NCBI RefSeq assembly: GCF_026210795.1
Contig: NC_089438.1
Coordinates: forward strand, 4,299,501-4,363,500
Source of the DNA: Rhizophagus irregularis
Taxonomy: Eukaryota > Glomeromycota > Glomeromycetes > Glomerales > Glomeraceae
Length of the DNA stretch: 64,000 bases
Reading direction: 5' to 3'
Made by a program: the position numbers and the translations under genes. The notes beneath the pieces are model-generated. The model saw only the letters and a list, made by a program, of their open reading frames with translations, did not search any database and was not told the origin of the DNA. Shown here piece after piece: positions 1-13,209 of the stretch (within the stretch, counting starts at the first letter, position 1; each line of letters opens with the position of its first letter).

Positions 1-1690
1 GAATCATGTAATGGTTTCTTAAACAAAAAATGTCATAAATGTCATGTATTATAAATAAGTAAAGCTCACAAAAGCTTTGATAAATATTATTAATGATCGA
101 TTTATTTTTTTTTCTTTGACTTATCATTATCAAATAAAAAATTAAGGTTATATTTATATAATTCGTTCATTGATGTTGTAAAAATTTTGTAATAATTAAA
201 TCATTTCATCAAAGAATTCTATAGACATAATAGTAATAGTTCATAAACCACATAATTATGTAGTACAATAAAATGTTGTATGATTATTAATCTACTCCAT
301 AAAGTATATATTGTTAGTATGGATGTTTTTCATTAGAAATGGAAATTATCTTCCATTTCCGATCTAAATTTTTTCTCTCTTCGTAGAAATGAAGTTTTTT
401 TGAAAATTTTTTAGAATTTTTTCAAAATAAAATAGAAATCACTTTCCATACATATTTTATTCTGACAGGCTCCGGCGAAAATATGACGATCAGTTTTAAT
501 AAAGATTGATTCAAAAAATCATTGATTTCTTGTCCCCTAATTTCATGAAATTTGCGCTAATCAATCTATTCACACATTAAAATATTATTTCTCAAAAATT
601 GCTTGTTTTCATAAGTTTCAACTACTCCTTTACATAAAGTTACTTAGGCAACGAATCATCATTTATATTATATTGTAGTTTAGGATGAAACCGATGTAGT
701 GGCTCAGCTATACGTAATATTGTGATAAATTGATAAAGTTACAATATTGCGAACTCAAATAATAGCAAGAATATGGCTTAAATTTTTTTTCTTTTACATG
801 ACGCGACCAATATAGTTGTCCGATTACTATTTTTGTTGAAAAAAAAGTTTTACCACAAAAGACATATTGATCATATGATCATGTGCAAAATTAGAGTAAT
901 ATGATTATTAACTCTGAAAGTTTACGTCTGTTTGTAGGTTTTAAAAGTTAAGTAAATAAGTAAATAAATTGTCAAAAAAAGGAATATTGTGATTTTGGCG
1001 TCGAGTATTTGGAAATTTTTTTTTTTCAATATAAGATTGAGAACAACATATGTATTTTATTGTCATTAGAAATCTCTTTTATTTACACGTTCAACGCGTA
1101 CAACACGTCTGCATTTTTACACGTTTATTTTTTTTCGTGGCTTTTTAATTGATTATGTATTATTTAATCATTATTATACATCCGCAAGAGTCGATATCAT
1201 GTATACTTATTAAGCTTGTACAACAAAAAAAATATATTTATATAATCATTTTTCTTTTTTTTATCACACATCTCTCATTCCTCTATCCTTCGGGAGAAAG
1301 GTATCCTAACTTTAACAATTTTTTTCACGCAATAAGTAGGTGTCTTTAGGTAACCATCTAATCCAAGGTTAGGGGCAACATATATTAAACAGGCAAAAAA
1401 AAAAATTGATGTAAAAAAAGTGCGGGACTGCCTTCAGAAAACAAAGAGGTAACGAACGAGTTTCTCCTGGAAACTTGTTTTGTTGTTGTAAGTAAAAACC
1501 ATAGGACAAATAGGATTTAAAGTTGCCAACCCATTTCTAATTTTTATATACAGGCGATCGGATTGGTTTGTTATCCGATATATCAAGTTATCCTCAAAAA
1601 ACCTTATATGAAAAATTATGTTAGGATCTGGTGTATCAAGATATACAGAAAAATAGAACTATTCTCAAACTTTGATTAAAATATTAAAAT
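1..1690. other. AT-rich intergenic DNA
   Basis: No coding region with family-like composition is visible on either strand. The stretch holds homopolymer runs and short open frames that look like chance. Nothing further can be supported. Confidence 0.5.
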
Positions 1691-1802
1691 AATAAAAAAA
1701 AAATGGTAAAATTGTATGCAATATTTATTTATAAAGAATTTCGGTATAAAATGATTAGTTTTAATAATGATTCTATCGCTATAAATTTATTTTTTTTTTT
1801 AG

Positions 1803-2580
1803 CAGATCAATGTCTTTTATTGGATCTTCAAGAACGAGCAAAAATTAGAATTTTAAACGAATTAACTTTAAATAATGAAGCAGTTTTAAATTTTATGTAA
1901 AAAAATTTACCAAGTGTAAAAGAAATTTTGACTGAATTTTTCAAAATTAACAAAAGGTTTTTTAAATAATTGAATATGATATAAAATAAATTATATCAAA
2001 TTAGTTTTCTTGCTATAATAAAAAGAATTAAAAAAAGTTTTATAATGTATTTAAATTTTAATATAGGGAAAAAATAATAACCCAGTTGTCTTCTGCCGAG
2101 CATCAAACAGTAGGAATAGGACAAGTTCTTGTTGAGCGATCTGAGTCTGTTCGTGAGTTATTATCCATAAAAGGCTTATTTTTAACCAGAAATGTTGAAT
2201 CGGAAATTATAATAGAAGCTTTGTTGTACATCCTGGATTCCTGGTACTCATATTGATAACAGTAATATTCTGGGGTATTTTCATTTCGCACTTAATTTTC
2301 TTTTTTTAATCGTTAAATTTATGTCTTTTTTAATGTAGGTTCTGGATATCGTTATGCAATTAGAAAATGTTTACTTCAAATTGGAGAATTGATAATTGAA
2401 GCTATTTTTGATAACATTGAATATAATGAAAGCGACATTTCTAAATCACATTGTCCTGAACATATTCCAAAGGATCTTATAGACGCATAGAAAGAACAAT
2501 TATTTAAAGTTCAACGGTTTGATAATTGTTCTCTCCAAGTAATTTCGTCTGGGCTTACATCAGGCTGTAAAAAAAATACA
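1803..2580 (+). pseudogene. Decayed multi-exon gene, unknown family
   Basis: Three coding-like blocks lie in order on the + strand. Block 1 follows a poly-T/AG acceptor near 1802, reads DQCLLLDLQERAKIRILNE, and continues through an in-frame stop near 1898 into KNLPSVKEILTEFFKIN. Block 2 (about 2070-2260) contains SAEHQTVGIGQVLVERSE and ends in a stop. Block 3 follows an AG acceptor near 2339, begins GSGYRYAIRKCLLQIGELI, has a stop near 2488 and then stays coding-like to about 2580. The amino-acid composition and intron-like spacers suggest a former gene. I do not recognise the family. Confidence 0.4.
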
Positions 2581-2876
2581 TAATAGCAATCATCAGCTTC
2601 AAGAAGTAATATTCGCCAAAATATTATTATTTGTACTAAAAAATAGGGCTATAATAATTTTTTATTTCAAACTTACTTGATAAGTCTTGAAGTTTTGAGA
2701 CATTTTTTTTTTTTGGTATTTTTAGATCAATAATCCAAACGAGCTCTTTTATAACTTTTGAAAATCTTCGTGGCTTGTCAATAGAAAATGTTACTTCCCG
2801 GAATTTATAGCCTCAAATTACAGAAATTACGGATAAAATTAATTTTGGGCAGAATTAAAAACATTCTCCCGCATGG

Positions 2877-2895
2877 CGCAGTGATGATCACTGCG
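2877..2895. repeat. Short GC-richer palindrome
   Basis: Two 9-bp arms (CGCAGTGAT and its reverse complement) flank a single base. It is an unusually GC-rich perfect hairpin in AT-rich surroundings. It may be the tip of a lost transposon; no function is shown. Confidence 0.5.
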
Positions 2896-2984
2896 TCAAT
2901 AAAGTTATAGTAAATTTCCTTGGTTTAAAGAAAGTAAGATAGGCTTATTATTGGTGTGGGCTGTGTTATCACAAAGTACAAAAA

Positions 2985-3640
2985 AAATTTGGACAAATTA
3001 AATTTGGAAGGAAATGTGAAAAAGTTTTACCATCTTTGATGCTGATGTGACTTTTAATATGACTTTGCCATGACTTAGCCAAGTTTTTTTTTTTTATGAC
3101 ACAGCCTTCTGTAACAAAGCATTTATATATAAATATAACTGTTTCACAATTATTGTTGCACTAGTATTCTTAACATTGGTGTACTCATACTATTAAATTT
3201 AAAATTTAAATACATTTAAATCTTACAAGTTACTCTGAAAGATTTGAACAAACATGAGAAGGAATAGAAGAAATGTGAAAAGTTTTACCATCTCTGATGC
3301 TAATGTTACTTTAATGTGGCTTTGCCATGACTTTGCCAGGTTTTTTTTTCTTATGACACAGCCTTCTGTAACAAAGCATTTTACATATAAATGCAACTGT
3401 TTCACAACTAATGTTGTACTAGCATTCTTAACATTGGTGTACTCATACTATTAAATTTATTAAATTTTAAAATTTAAAATACATTTAAAATTTTACAAGT
3501 TACTCTGTAAGATTTGAACAAACAAACATGAAAAGTAATAGAAGGAATGTGAAAAGTATTACCATCTCTGATGCTGATGTGGCTTTGTCATGACTTTGCC
3601 AAGCTTTTCACAGCCTTCTGTAGCAAAGCATTTTAAAGGG
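2985..3640. repeat. Diverged tandem repeat, about 255-270-bp unit
   Basis: Two full copies and one partial copy start near 2985, 3241 and 3512. Shared landmarks are GATTTGAACAAAC, the block around ACCATCTCTGATGCTGATG, GACACAGCCTTCTGTAACAA and TTAACATTGGTGTACTCATA. A fragment of the same unit recurs near 3745-3790. Open frames here, for example at 3223-3405 and 3254-3454, are by-products of the repeat. Confidence 0.8.
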
Positions 3641-3809
3641 TAAATAAACCAAGCATTTAAGGGGTAAATAAACAAAGCATTTTAAAAAGTAATAAATAAA
3701 GAATTTCTTTTAAATGCAATGTCAGCACAGACTTTGTTTTTTATTACATATAAAAACAACTGTTTCACAGCTTATTTTTCTTTTCACATTCTTCCCTTCT
3801 GCATATTTT

Positions 3810-4830
3810 TTAATGTTTTATGACTTACTTAAAGTAGAACCAGAATATACATTTAATAATTTGTTAAAGTTGTTAACAAAAATAGTTTTACAAAAAGAAA
3901 ATATTGGATACAAAATTACTGGAAAAATCAAAACTGCCAATTAATATAACATGAATATATTACAAATAGTTAAAAGATAATTAAGATAATTAAAAGTTTA
4001 GTATCATACTACATTTTTATAAGAATGAAAACAGCTTATAATAAGAGAAATATAGGAATTTATTAAAAAAAAAATATTTCAATACATGTTTGTACATTTA
4101 CTTACCTGAAATAAATAATATAAAACAGTAATGAGAAAATACAGATTTTTTAAAAGAAAATTAATACTTCTCTAATAATAGATAGAAACAAATATTTAAT
4201 ACAAACTATTATGCCGATATTTATGAACCATTCAAAATTATTGATAGTATTATGAATTTCATTTGAAATGGAATGACAATAAAGTTTTATTTGGGACCAT
4301 TAAACTTTGCAAATTGGCTAAAGGTATAATATTACAGATTATTAGCTAGTACTGTAATGGTAGGAAGTAAGATAATTTGATAAATAAATATGATAAATTT
4401 GTGGACATGACTACTGCCAGTACTTGACAAACTTATATATTTACAAATTTCCTGATGTGATCTGTTATCAAACAATAGAATAGATAGTTCTGGGAAGTGT
4501 ACAAGCTTAACATTGTTCAGCACCATCAGTCTGATGATTAATGTAGTTTCAGAGCCATATTATTAATAGTGAATCCATGATAGTGATAGATGACTGGAAA
4601 GTTATAGCACTAGGGGTTTTCATACCATTATTAAAAAAAAAAAAAAATTAGATTGTTGAATATTAGAAGTGCTGATAGTATTGACAATATAATGATACTA
4701 ATTACACCAAACTATCAGGTTTTTAGTATTAAAAGAATATGCCTGGGATTAAGTATCTTTTCTGAAGATACAAAGTTAAAAGATATTTTTATGGATTAGT
4801 GGTCTCAAAGTGAAAATGCATGTAATACAT
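3810..4830. other. AT-rich intergenic DNA
   Basis: No gene is recognised. The open frame at 4332-4526 on the - strand has no family-like features and is left as chance. Confidence 0.4.
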
Positions 4831-4838
4831 GTGTAAAT

Positions 4839-5269
4839 ATGTATTTATATATTTATGACATAGTCTCTAAAAAAATGAGTAAAATTAATGAACTGGAAGA
4901 GAAGAGCTATTCATTATTTTTAAATTCAGAAAATGAAGAAGCCCACTTAGTTGGAGAGACACTAGAATTTAAAGTTGGCGCAGAGTTATATTGTCAAGTG
5001 ACAACATCAACAATACTAATTATACAAACATAGTTCATTTCACTAAAGAACCATATATCATTAATGTTGATATGGAGAACAACATATTGCTTACTCTATA
5101 TTACAAGTTTAAAAATAAGATATTAACTTCTATTGACTCATACATAAAGATTAATATTACCTATACCTTGAATGTTTTTTGCAATAAGTGGCAATGTTCA
5201 AAGACAATCTTATCTATATCACTCAAATTGTATTGTGTTATAATTGAGAATTTTCATCTTGCAATATAA
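4839..5269 (+). pseudogene. Possible decayed ORF pair, unrecognised
   Basis: Two overlapping + frames (64 and 92 codons) have fairly coding-like composition, for example SKINELEEKSYSLFLNSENE and TLEFKVGAELYCQV in the first. They overlap out of frame, as expected for a frameshifted remnant. No domain is recognised, and this may be chance. Confidence 0.2.
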
Positions 5270-5940
5270 TTTATCACATCATCATAATAAGACAATTATA
5301 TTCATAATAGTACTTTAGACTTTTAATTTAGTATGCAAGTTATTCAACAAAATTATTATAATAATAATTGGCTAAATAGTTAGATATCTATACAGGACAT
5401 GTAAAAACCTAATGGCATATATTTTAGCAACTATCACGTTGTAATTATATAGATATATTATATTATTAAAAATCAAACAAGCCCTGGACTACAACAACTG
5501 CATTTGGTATAGTTCTCTATAATATATAGAAAATTCTTCATTTTATAGTACAAATATTTACATAATACTATATTAAGCTTTTGGAATAGTTAGATCAAAT
5601 AAGCTACTTTAAAAGACACTAAATATTAAATATTCATAGACTTTGATACAACAATTTTGTAAACAGCAATAGATACAATTTGACAATGTATTGGTAAATT
5701 TATATAGATGTGGCAAATTCTGCCATAATATCAAATAATCAGGGCTGCTTATTTAAATTTTATATATAACAAGAATCACTTCCCAATAATATGAAAGAAG
5801 AGATTGGGCGAAATTTAAGAGCATTAGGATTGTTTTTTGAAACCTCCGTCTATCTTATGCTAACTCTTCAAAAACACACTAATGATGAATTTTAAATGAT
5901 CTTTGTGAATTATTTATTTTTAAATAAAATAAATGTTTCA
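5270..5940. other. AT-rich intergenic DNA
   Basis: No coding or structured element is seen here. It lies upstream of the TATA-like motif near 5950. Confidence 0.4.
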
Positions 5941-5949
5941 GCAAAACAT

Positions 5950-5963
5950 ATAAAAGAGGCTCA
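5950..5963 (+). promoter_or_regulatory. Possible TATA-box core promoter
   Basis: The motif TATAAAAGAGGCTC is followed within about 30 bp by a pyrimidine-rich stretch that could hold a start site, and a short + frame opens at 6057 (MIINIMTILYILTVF, hydrophobic). The coding region beyond is decayed, so this would be a relic promoter. The call rests on motif match and position only. Confidence 0.3.
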
Positions 5964-6056
5964 TTTACTCTTGCATCACTCATTTATTCAATTTTATTTA
6001 TAGAAATTCATTCATTCTTCTATTCATTTTTTATTCAATTTTAAAAACAATAAATA

Positions 6057-7000
6057 TGATTATAAATATCATGACTATCTTGTACATATTAACTGTTTTT
6101 GATGAAATTATCAACAGTGGTACTCTACAGAAAGGTACAGCTATTTCTCAAATATATACAAATACTCAAATTATTTAACTTCAGCTAATTCTGATTCAAG
6201 TGATGACATTTAAACAGCACCATTCAAGAAAGAGAATATGTATCTAATAACAGAAAATTTTCTGTCTTACAAGATGATTTAATTAACGTGACAATTATAT
6301 CCAATGTACACATTCCTTTTGATAAAGAAGATATACCTATCATGAAATCAACTGTCAATTTGTAGGAAACAATAAATTATTTGCAATTAACAGATGTTGG
6401 TTACACTTTGCAAATTCAAGTGAAACCATATTTATCAAAAGGGCAATTTAATCCATTCTCAGTAAATTAACTTACCCAGTGAATGAAAGATTTAAAAATG
6501 CTTAACAAAAGCTAAAAAAATTCAACAGTTCACACAACAGGACTATTTTTCCTCACAGATGAACAACTATACTGTGAAATATTGGAATTTCAATTTATTA
6601 TGGGTAAAATTGAATCAGAGAGTATTATATCCATTCCATTGAAGAATGAAACAGACACAACTCCATTTTCTTCTAAGACTAAATCTACTATAGAATGAAG
6701 AATCAACCATATACATCAAATTTAGAAACAAAAATGTCTCCATTATTACCATTAGCTAATACTTCAAAGAAGGATCATAGAAAACATAAGACTTATACAA
6801 CAAAAATATCAGAAATTTCAAAATCTTTGCTGTCTCAGAAACAACATATTGAAAATTATTGATAATGATCAAGAAATAAATAATTGTAGATATTGGCAAA
6901 ATATTGAAGAAGGCAATGAAAAGTTGATGCACCAGAAAATATTCCAAACAAAAAAAAAAGACCAAAAGAAAAAGAAAATAAAATTAATTTTAATTATTGA
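6057..7000 (+). pseudogene. Decayed coding region, upstream part
   Basis: Coding-like blocks run along the + strand, interrupted by stops and frame changes. Near 6214-6466 there is REYVSNNRKFSVLQDDLINV, then one in-frame TAG, then TDVGYTLQIQVKPYLSKGQF. Near 6556-6698 there is LTDEQLYCEILEFQFIMGKI, and near 6765-6990 a lysine-rich stretch. Composition is clearly protein-like but I do not recognise a domain. It may have belonged with the next block. Confidence 0.4.
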
Positions 7001-7289
7001 ACATTGTTGATGGAGAATTTAGGGCAAAAAATGAATATTTTTAAAATCACATGAGAATATGAAATGTGATCTTCCTATTTCAGTTGCCTTAAGGTGTAAT
7101 GAATTTGCTAATAACTTCAATAAGATTGATAATCTGAATACACTCAAAAATATTATAAAATAATAACAAATGGAAAAAAAGAGTGTTTCAATTAATAAAT
7201 CATATATTACAATTAACTTAGCTATTATCATTATTCCAATTATGTGATCCATATTTGACTCACATTGTATAATTTTTAATTAGATATAG

Positions 7290-7770
7290 CAGGAAAATAT
7301 GGAATAATCCTGCATTTACATCCAGAAAAATATGTAGTAACCAAAGCAAAGGAACTTATATTATGGATGTAATTGTGCCTTTACTTCAGGCTACTTGGGG
7401 TTCTACTAAATAGTAATTACATCTGTTTAAGTATAGCAAAATGTCAAAGCATTGCAAGTAAGGCACGATGAAACTTTGGAAAAGATAAAGATCAGGTTTC
7501 ACAATGATTTAGATCTTGACTGGAAAAATGCCTGATGTTATAATGATAATGAAATGTTTAGGAAAGTTCTTTGAGCTTGCCTTTATTGAATCTTCATGAG
7601 TTAATTGTACTGATACTAAAAAACAAGAGATTCTATAAAATTATGGAAAGAGACTTTATATATTATGACCTTTGTTGGTACTACCTGTAGACTGAAAAAT
7701 AATCAATTTGTGAAATCCAGCTGCAGAATGATCTGTTAATGTGGTACTGACTTTAATTCAATAAAGAAGA
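7290..7770 (+). pseudogene. Remnant of a repeated glomeromycotan protein family
   Basis: Readable fragments are RKIWNNPAFTSRKICSNQSK followed by GTYIMDVIVPLLQATW near 7290-7410, then GKMPDVIMIMKCLGKFFELA near 7525-7590, then LWKETLYIMTFVGTTCR. They are separated by stops and frameshifts. I recall similar motif order (NQSKGTYI.DVIVP, then GKMPDV, then LWRETLDG) in a highly repeated hypothetical family of Rhizophagus; this is from memory and the function is unknown. The copy here is clearly dead. Confidence 0.45.
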
Positions 7771-7929
7771 TAACATCAACAATTATTTGTGTTTTAACAC
7801 TCATCACAGTAACTCACATTTCATGTTACTCATAACAAAACCTTTAATGATATTATATTTAGCAATTTTGGGAGTACATGCTAATGCCTTTAATTCATCC
7901 ACCCAACCTTTAAAAAATTATGACAAATA

Positions 7930-8165
7930 ACCAAATATTTTGACCAGAGATGATTTTCAGGCTGCGGCTGCGCTGAATGCTGCCCCTGAATCCCTTAAAA
8001 AATTCCCTACTAATAAGGCTCTCATTGAGGCTGTTAATATATAATCTCTTTTTAGAAACCTATGAGTCATACACTGGCAAAGTGCGTATGACTGGTTCTG
8101 GTGATGCCAAGTGTCTCATTATTCATTTCCATACTGCTGAAGCACGAATCAAAATTACGACATAA
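7930..8165 (+). pseudogene. LINE ORF1-like remnant
   Basis: One frame reads RDDFQAAAALNAAPESLKKF from about 7946 and ends near 8040. A second frame reads ETYESYTGKVRMTGSGDAKC to 8165. This looks like one open frame broken by a stop and a frameshift. It lies upstream of a reverse-transcriptase remnant on the same strand, so I read it as the ORF1/linker part of the same decayed LINE. It is a different family from the intact LINE at 29-37 kb. Confidence 0.4.
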
Positions 8166-9239
8166 AAAATTAATGCATAACCACATTAATTTATTCTGAA
8201 ATTAAAATGTTTTAATCAATTCTGTGTATTAACAGAAACACAGTGCAAACAAATTTATCTCCTTTAAAAACTCTTCTTAAACATTATTTTTAATCTTCTT
8301 TCTTCTATATATAATAATTTTATAAATAATAAATTATTTTCTTCTATAAATAGTTTTTATCACAATCAATTCTATATACACTGTGCATTTACTAATTTAC
8401 TTTTTAACAATAGAATTTTTAAAACCATAGCTATTCAAAAATTTTTGCACATCCAATATGAATATTAGTTGCCCCATTTCCCTACTTTACCTTTTTACCT
8501 ACCATTGATAGTAACATCTTAGGTGGTATTATTCTGCTCACCTATCATCTAATTTGATTTAACAAATCAAATCTATTTATGTAACAAAAGAATTATTTTT
8601 AAGATCAAATCATCCCAACAGATGGTAATTTCTTACCATCTTAGACAGAAATCAAAAATAAATCCAACAATCACTTCAAAGGATGAACGCCAAATTGGTT
8701 TTATAAACAAGAATAAGAGGCCATCATATCTAATTGTTCTAGACACTTACTTAAACCTCTTTCTTCACTACCCACTACCTTTATTTCATATAAGCAACCA
8801 AAAATAGTGAAAATTTTATACCATTCATTGACCAAAAAAATGAATGTTTCATGGAAAGGCTGACTCTATTCATTTTTATGCAACTGCTTTACCCAACTCT
8901 ACTAATAGCTTTTGGAAAAATTTGCCTCAAACCATATTGCTTGTGATGCAGTTGATCATCACTTTTTAATCTTACTTTATATGGATCTCATATGCAATGT
9001 GAAGGATTCCAATAATTTCAAAAGGATTATTGTCTTTTCAGAGCTAAGACTAATATGAAAACTGCTGTTACTAATGCAATTTTACAACATCAGTTCTACC
9101 TGTATTATCCAGTTACTGCATGTACCCAAGAGGGACAAAGAAGTATCTTTGTTTCTGATATCCTCCTGATCACCATCAGATGCTAGTGCAATTTATGATA
9201 AAACCATTGAACAATTTAATGAAATCAAATGTGTTTCCA

Positions 9240-10075
9240 TCCTTTATACAAAAATTTTTTTCAAAATTTTGGTCAATAGATTAAGTGAAATCTTGACAAA
9301 AAAAAAAGTTTTATGCAATACAAATTATACAGCTTTGAAGAATGAAGTACTTTCAAACTTTTAAAATTGTACAAGGAATAATAGAAGATGCAAATAAATA
9401 TAAGAAAGAAGCATAAATTCTTCTAATGGATATATCTAAAGTATATGATTCTGTCAGTACAACAATGCTAGAAAAAAGTCTAAATGAATAAATTTATCTG
9501 ACAACTTTATTAATTTAGTAATGAATGTTAATCTTAATAGAGTATTAATTAACAATGATATAATAGAAGAATACTATGTCCAAGATGGTATAGATCAAGG
9601 AGAAGTCTGGTCTCCAATCTTATGGAGAATATTTTATGATGCTTTGCTAATAAGATTGGAAGAAGTTAAAAAAAAAGACAGGTTATAAAATAGAAGTAGA
9701 AAAAATAATTGATAGATCAAAAAATGAAGAAGAAAAATTAGAAATAATGATCAATGCAACTGCTTTCATGAATGACACAATGTTGATAGAGAATGACAAA
9801 GAAAGTATAGATAAAATGATCAAAATATGCCATCAATTCTTTGAAATAAATGATATAAAAGCAAATGTTAGCAAATATGAATTAATTAAGATTAATTACA
9901 AAAAAGATAAATTAATAATAGAAGGCAAAGAAATAAAAAAAAGTTAATAATGAAGAAGGTAATAGATATTTAGGAATTTTTTTTAGACATGATAATAAGA
10001 GAAAAGTATATAAAGAAAAGATATATTCAATAATTAATGGCACTTGTGAAATATTTTATTGGAAAAAAACTCTTT
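9240..10075 (+). pseudogene. Decayed LINE reverse transcriptase
   Basis: Reverse-transcriptase blocks appear in order across several frames: NRLSEILTKKKVL, then IVQGIIEDANKYKKEA (stop) ILLMDISKVYDSVS (motif A, D present), then QDGIDQGEVWSPILWRIFYD (motif B region), then ATAFMNDTMLIEND. The last block sits where the catalytic YxDD box belongs and now reads FMNDT. Next come KANVSKYELIKINYKKDKL and EGNRYLGIFF. The order matches the intact RT at 29.4-34.8 kb but the sequence is clearly another family. Multiple stops and a lost catalytic Asp make it non-functional. Confidence 0.75.
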
Positions 10076-10079
10076 TCGG

Positions 10080-11780
10080 ATTTACTGCAACCAATATTTC
10101 ATGATGTTACTCCTAGTCACATGTGGAGTTGTGGAGTTATGCCAAATGATCATGTGGAAAATTAGGATTTACTGCATCCAAGCTAACCTAGCCACAGCCT
10201 ATCTAGCCTATTATTTCCATTATATTTAATATAAATGATATAATTATTTTATTTGATTTATTTATTATATTTATTATATTAATTATATTTATTATATTAG
10301 TTATATTTCTTATATTTATTATATCTATTATATCTATTATATCTTTATATGTAGTAACTTTTATATAAATAATGTTGGTATTTTCCTTCATTATAAATTT
10401 AGTACATTCCAATTAGTTCTTTAAGTTAACATTGTAAGTTTGATTGGATTTCAGTCATAGTTAAATATACTTAATTTCCTGACTGCAAATCATAGTTAAT
10501 CTATTTAATGTATTGAATCAGTTAACAAGTGGTGATTCCTGCCAGGTAAAAGGTAAATACTGTGAATTAATAATTGATTTCTTTACTCAGACGAACTTGA
10601 GATACTTGCAGATGTAATTTCTTTTCTCAGATGTACTTGCAAATGTTTAGTCAACAATTTGAAGTTTGAAATTGCATGTTATTTTACAATTCATCAAAAT
10701 TGGAATTAAAGTCACATCAAACAAAACACTGCAGAAGAAAAATAATCAATTAAAATAAAGTCCGCTGCATTCAGTGCTATCCAACAGACATTTTTTTCAT
10801 AATATTATATTAGAAAAAATGGTTCACAACATTTTTTTCAATAAATTATAATCAGAAAATTTTGCTTATATACAATATCTGCCTTATACCAATCTATTGT
10901 TATTATTAAAAAAAAAAATTTAGTGAAAAATTTTGTTATACCTATAATGATCTATTGCCATTATTGAAAAAATTAGAAAATTTTATTTACACAATACCTG
11001 TCCTTTGATCTACCGAGAAAATTTTTTACATCTAAGTGATTGGCAAAATTAAATTTTTCTATTATTTGATGACTTAATTAAACACAATGAAAGTGGCACA
11101 GAAAGGCCTAAATTGCAATTTTATTCTTTTGATATTAGAGAAGCATATATGCATTATGTTTTATGCATAATTATAATTATAAAGCATAATGATAAAGCTT
11201 AAAGCATAATGCATAATGCATTATTTAATAAAATTCATTTCTCATGTTTACATTGTGCATTTCCAAAATATGCATGAATATTGGAGGACAAATTACAAAT
11301 TGAGTGAAAAAGTGAATAAATTTAGAAATGATCTAATCACCTCAATCTCTTTTTTACACTAATAATGAGTTATAAATGTTTACGTTGTTCAAAAGATCAA
11401 CATAGAAATTATTATATAAACCCAACTTTGTAATTTATTTTAGTAGTTCTTTTACTTTCAATGGTTCTTTTAATTTTGATAATTCTTTTATAATATTTTT
11501 ATGATTTTGTATGGTTATATATTTTATATTTAATAAATAACTGTATTATAATGACATATTTTTACATAATAAAGAATAAACTTTTTTATTAAAATATAAA
11601 TTTTATGATTATATGAAATGAACCAAACCTTGTAACGTTCATCAGAGTGGCAGAAGCTGTTGTTACAATGTGTAAAAAAAATTTAACTGTCATTACTATA
11701 CACTTATATTAGTTTAAACCAACTTACTAATCCCAGTACAAAGCAACAGGCCGCCACTAGTTAATATTAATAATATAATG
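10080..11780. other. AT-rich DNA with simple repeats
   Basis: No gene is seen. It contains the TTATATTTA-type microsatellite at 10215-10345, three diverged copies of an approximately 75-bp motif around 10850-11030 (AGAAAATTTT followed by CAATACCTGTC-like text and an A run), and a small inverted repeat of GCATAAT motifs at 11150-11225. Confidence 0.5.
10215..10345. repeat. TTATATTTA-type microsatellite
   Basis: Degenerate tandem TTATATTTA / TTATATCTA units. The 69-codon Ile/Asn-rich frame on the - strand across it is an artefact of the repeat. Confidence 0.85.
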
Positions 11781-11799
11781 TGAACTTACTAGAATTTTT

Positions 11800-13190
11800 C
11801 TTTATAACTCATCTGCGTCTAAATCAACATTTGTGTTAGGTTTGATGAAGTAACAGAACCTTCAAATAAATCCTTTTGGATTTCTGCGTTATTATTAATA
11901 AAAGCCTTATATTTCTCTTTTCTGTGTTTTATCCTTTAATCCCCCATATGGATTATAATAATCATCTTGATGATCAAAAATTATTATATGTTGTCATTAG
12001 CAGATCTTCCTCTCAACTCCATTTATTAGTTAGCTTGGCAATCTGAGCACTTGTTGATTGTATTTTATCATTGTGTATGTGAAGAGTTTAATAGATTCTT
12101 TTTATTCTCATGCTTGCTTGAGAAGTTCTTGCTCTAAAAATAATAATTATATTAGGCAATTACTTACTCACCAATTCATGTTCCTTGATGATTTTTTCTC
12201 AGCAGAAGGATTGCAGTTGACTATTGCCCATTATTGAGAGAAAGATTTATGTTAGCATTTCATCAACATTTTTATTAGAAACAGCCAGTTCACTTTCTAG
12301 AACTAGCAGACCTTTATAACTGCAAATTAGAGCGTCTTAATTGAGGACTTGGAGTGAGTACCAAGCTGTCAAAGACAGTAATTCTCCTGAGCCAAGACAG
12401 GGTAGGAGTTACCCTATGTGTTTTTGTCCACCAATCTTTCTACTTCCTTTAGAAAATTTCGGGACCAGGTATTGTCAAGGTCCTGAGAGTCAAAACTTGG
12501 AGATAAAGAATCAACTATGAAATCTCTATTATGTTTGCAATACGACTTCTTGTTACATTCTTGTAAATAAGAGACCAGAACTAAGAAGTTAAATATTAAT
12601 TAGAATTTGAATAAATTTTTACTAAGTCAAATTACAAGTTATAGAACTTACCAGCATATATGATACTATGGGTACCATGTTCAGACATCGTTTGTGGGAA
12701 TAATGGACAAAGATTTGTTTCTTAAATTTGAAAATAGTTTGCAGCAGGTCTTGCTGTATCTAATTTATTTATTTTTTCCCATTACAAAAAAAGTATAAAA
12801 CGTCTTTATATACACCTCATCTATGAATTGTGGTCATTAAATAATTTACTGCATATTTATTTATTTATGAGTGAGTGAGTGCATAAGCTATTGTGTCCAG
12901 ATGTGTGTTAGATTAAGGAGGATGTTCCTTTGCTTTGGCTTCTGAAACTTAGGAGCGTCAAAATCGGCAATCCTCAGTTCTTATATAAGTTTTTTCCTAA
13001 TACATGAGTACTTAACCTTCGCTTTCTTGCTGGAGGGTGTATTCATAGATGTATTATTAGCTCGCTTTTTATTTTTACTGTTAGAGGAAGCAGAGCTTTA
13101 GGTCTCTGGATTATTTTCTGCTTTCTCATTGGTCTCCTCATCTCTTGATCTGATACCTCTGGTCTTTGACTCGCCTAGTGTTGGCATTAT
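11800..13190 (-). pseudogene. Decayed coding fragments, unrecognised
   Basis: The - strand shows scattered coding-like pieces. At 13187 a frame opens MPTLGESKTRGIRSRDEETN, reaches a stop after about 29 codons, and continues with a Ser/Lys-rich stretch ending SKKAKVKYSC. Near 12290-12240 there is LESELAVSNKNVDEML, near 12465-12430 NFLKEVERLVDKNT, and near 11920-11850 NNNAEIQKDLFEGSVTSSNL. They probably come from one former multi-exon gene or transposase. The family is not recognised. Confidence 0.3.
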
Positions 13191-13209
13191 CAATCCTACA
13201 TGTTTTGCT

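Noticed and set aside
10203-10412. 69-codon Ile/Asn-rich frame
   Set aside because: Produced by the TTATATTTA microsatellite.
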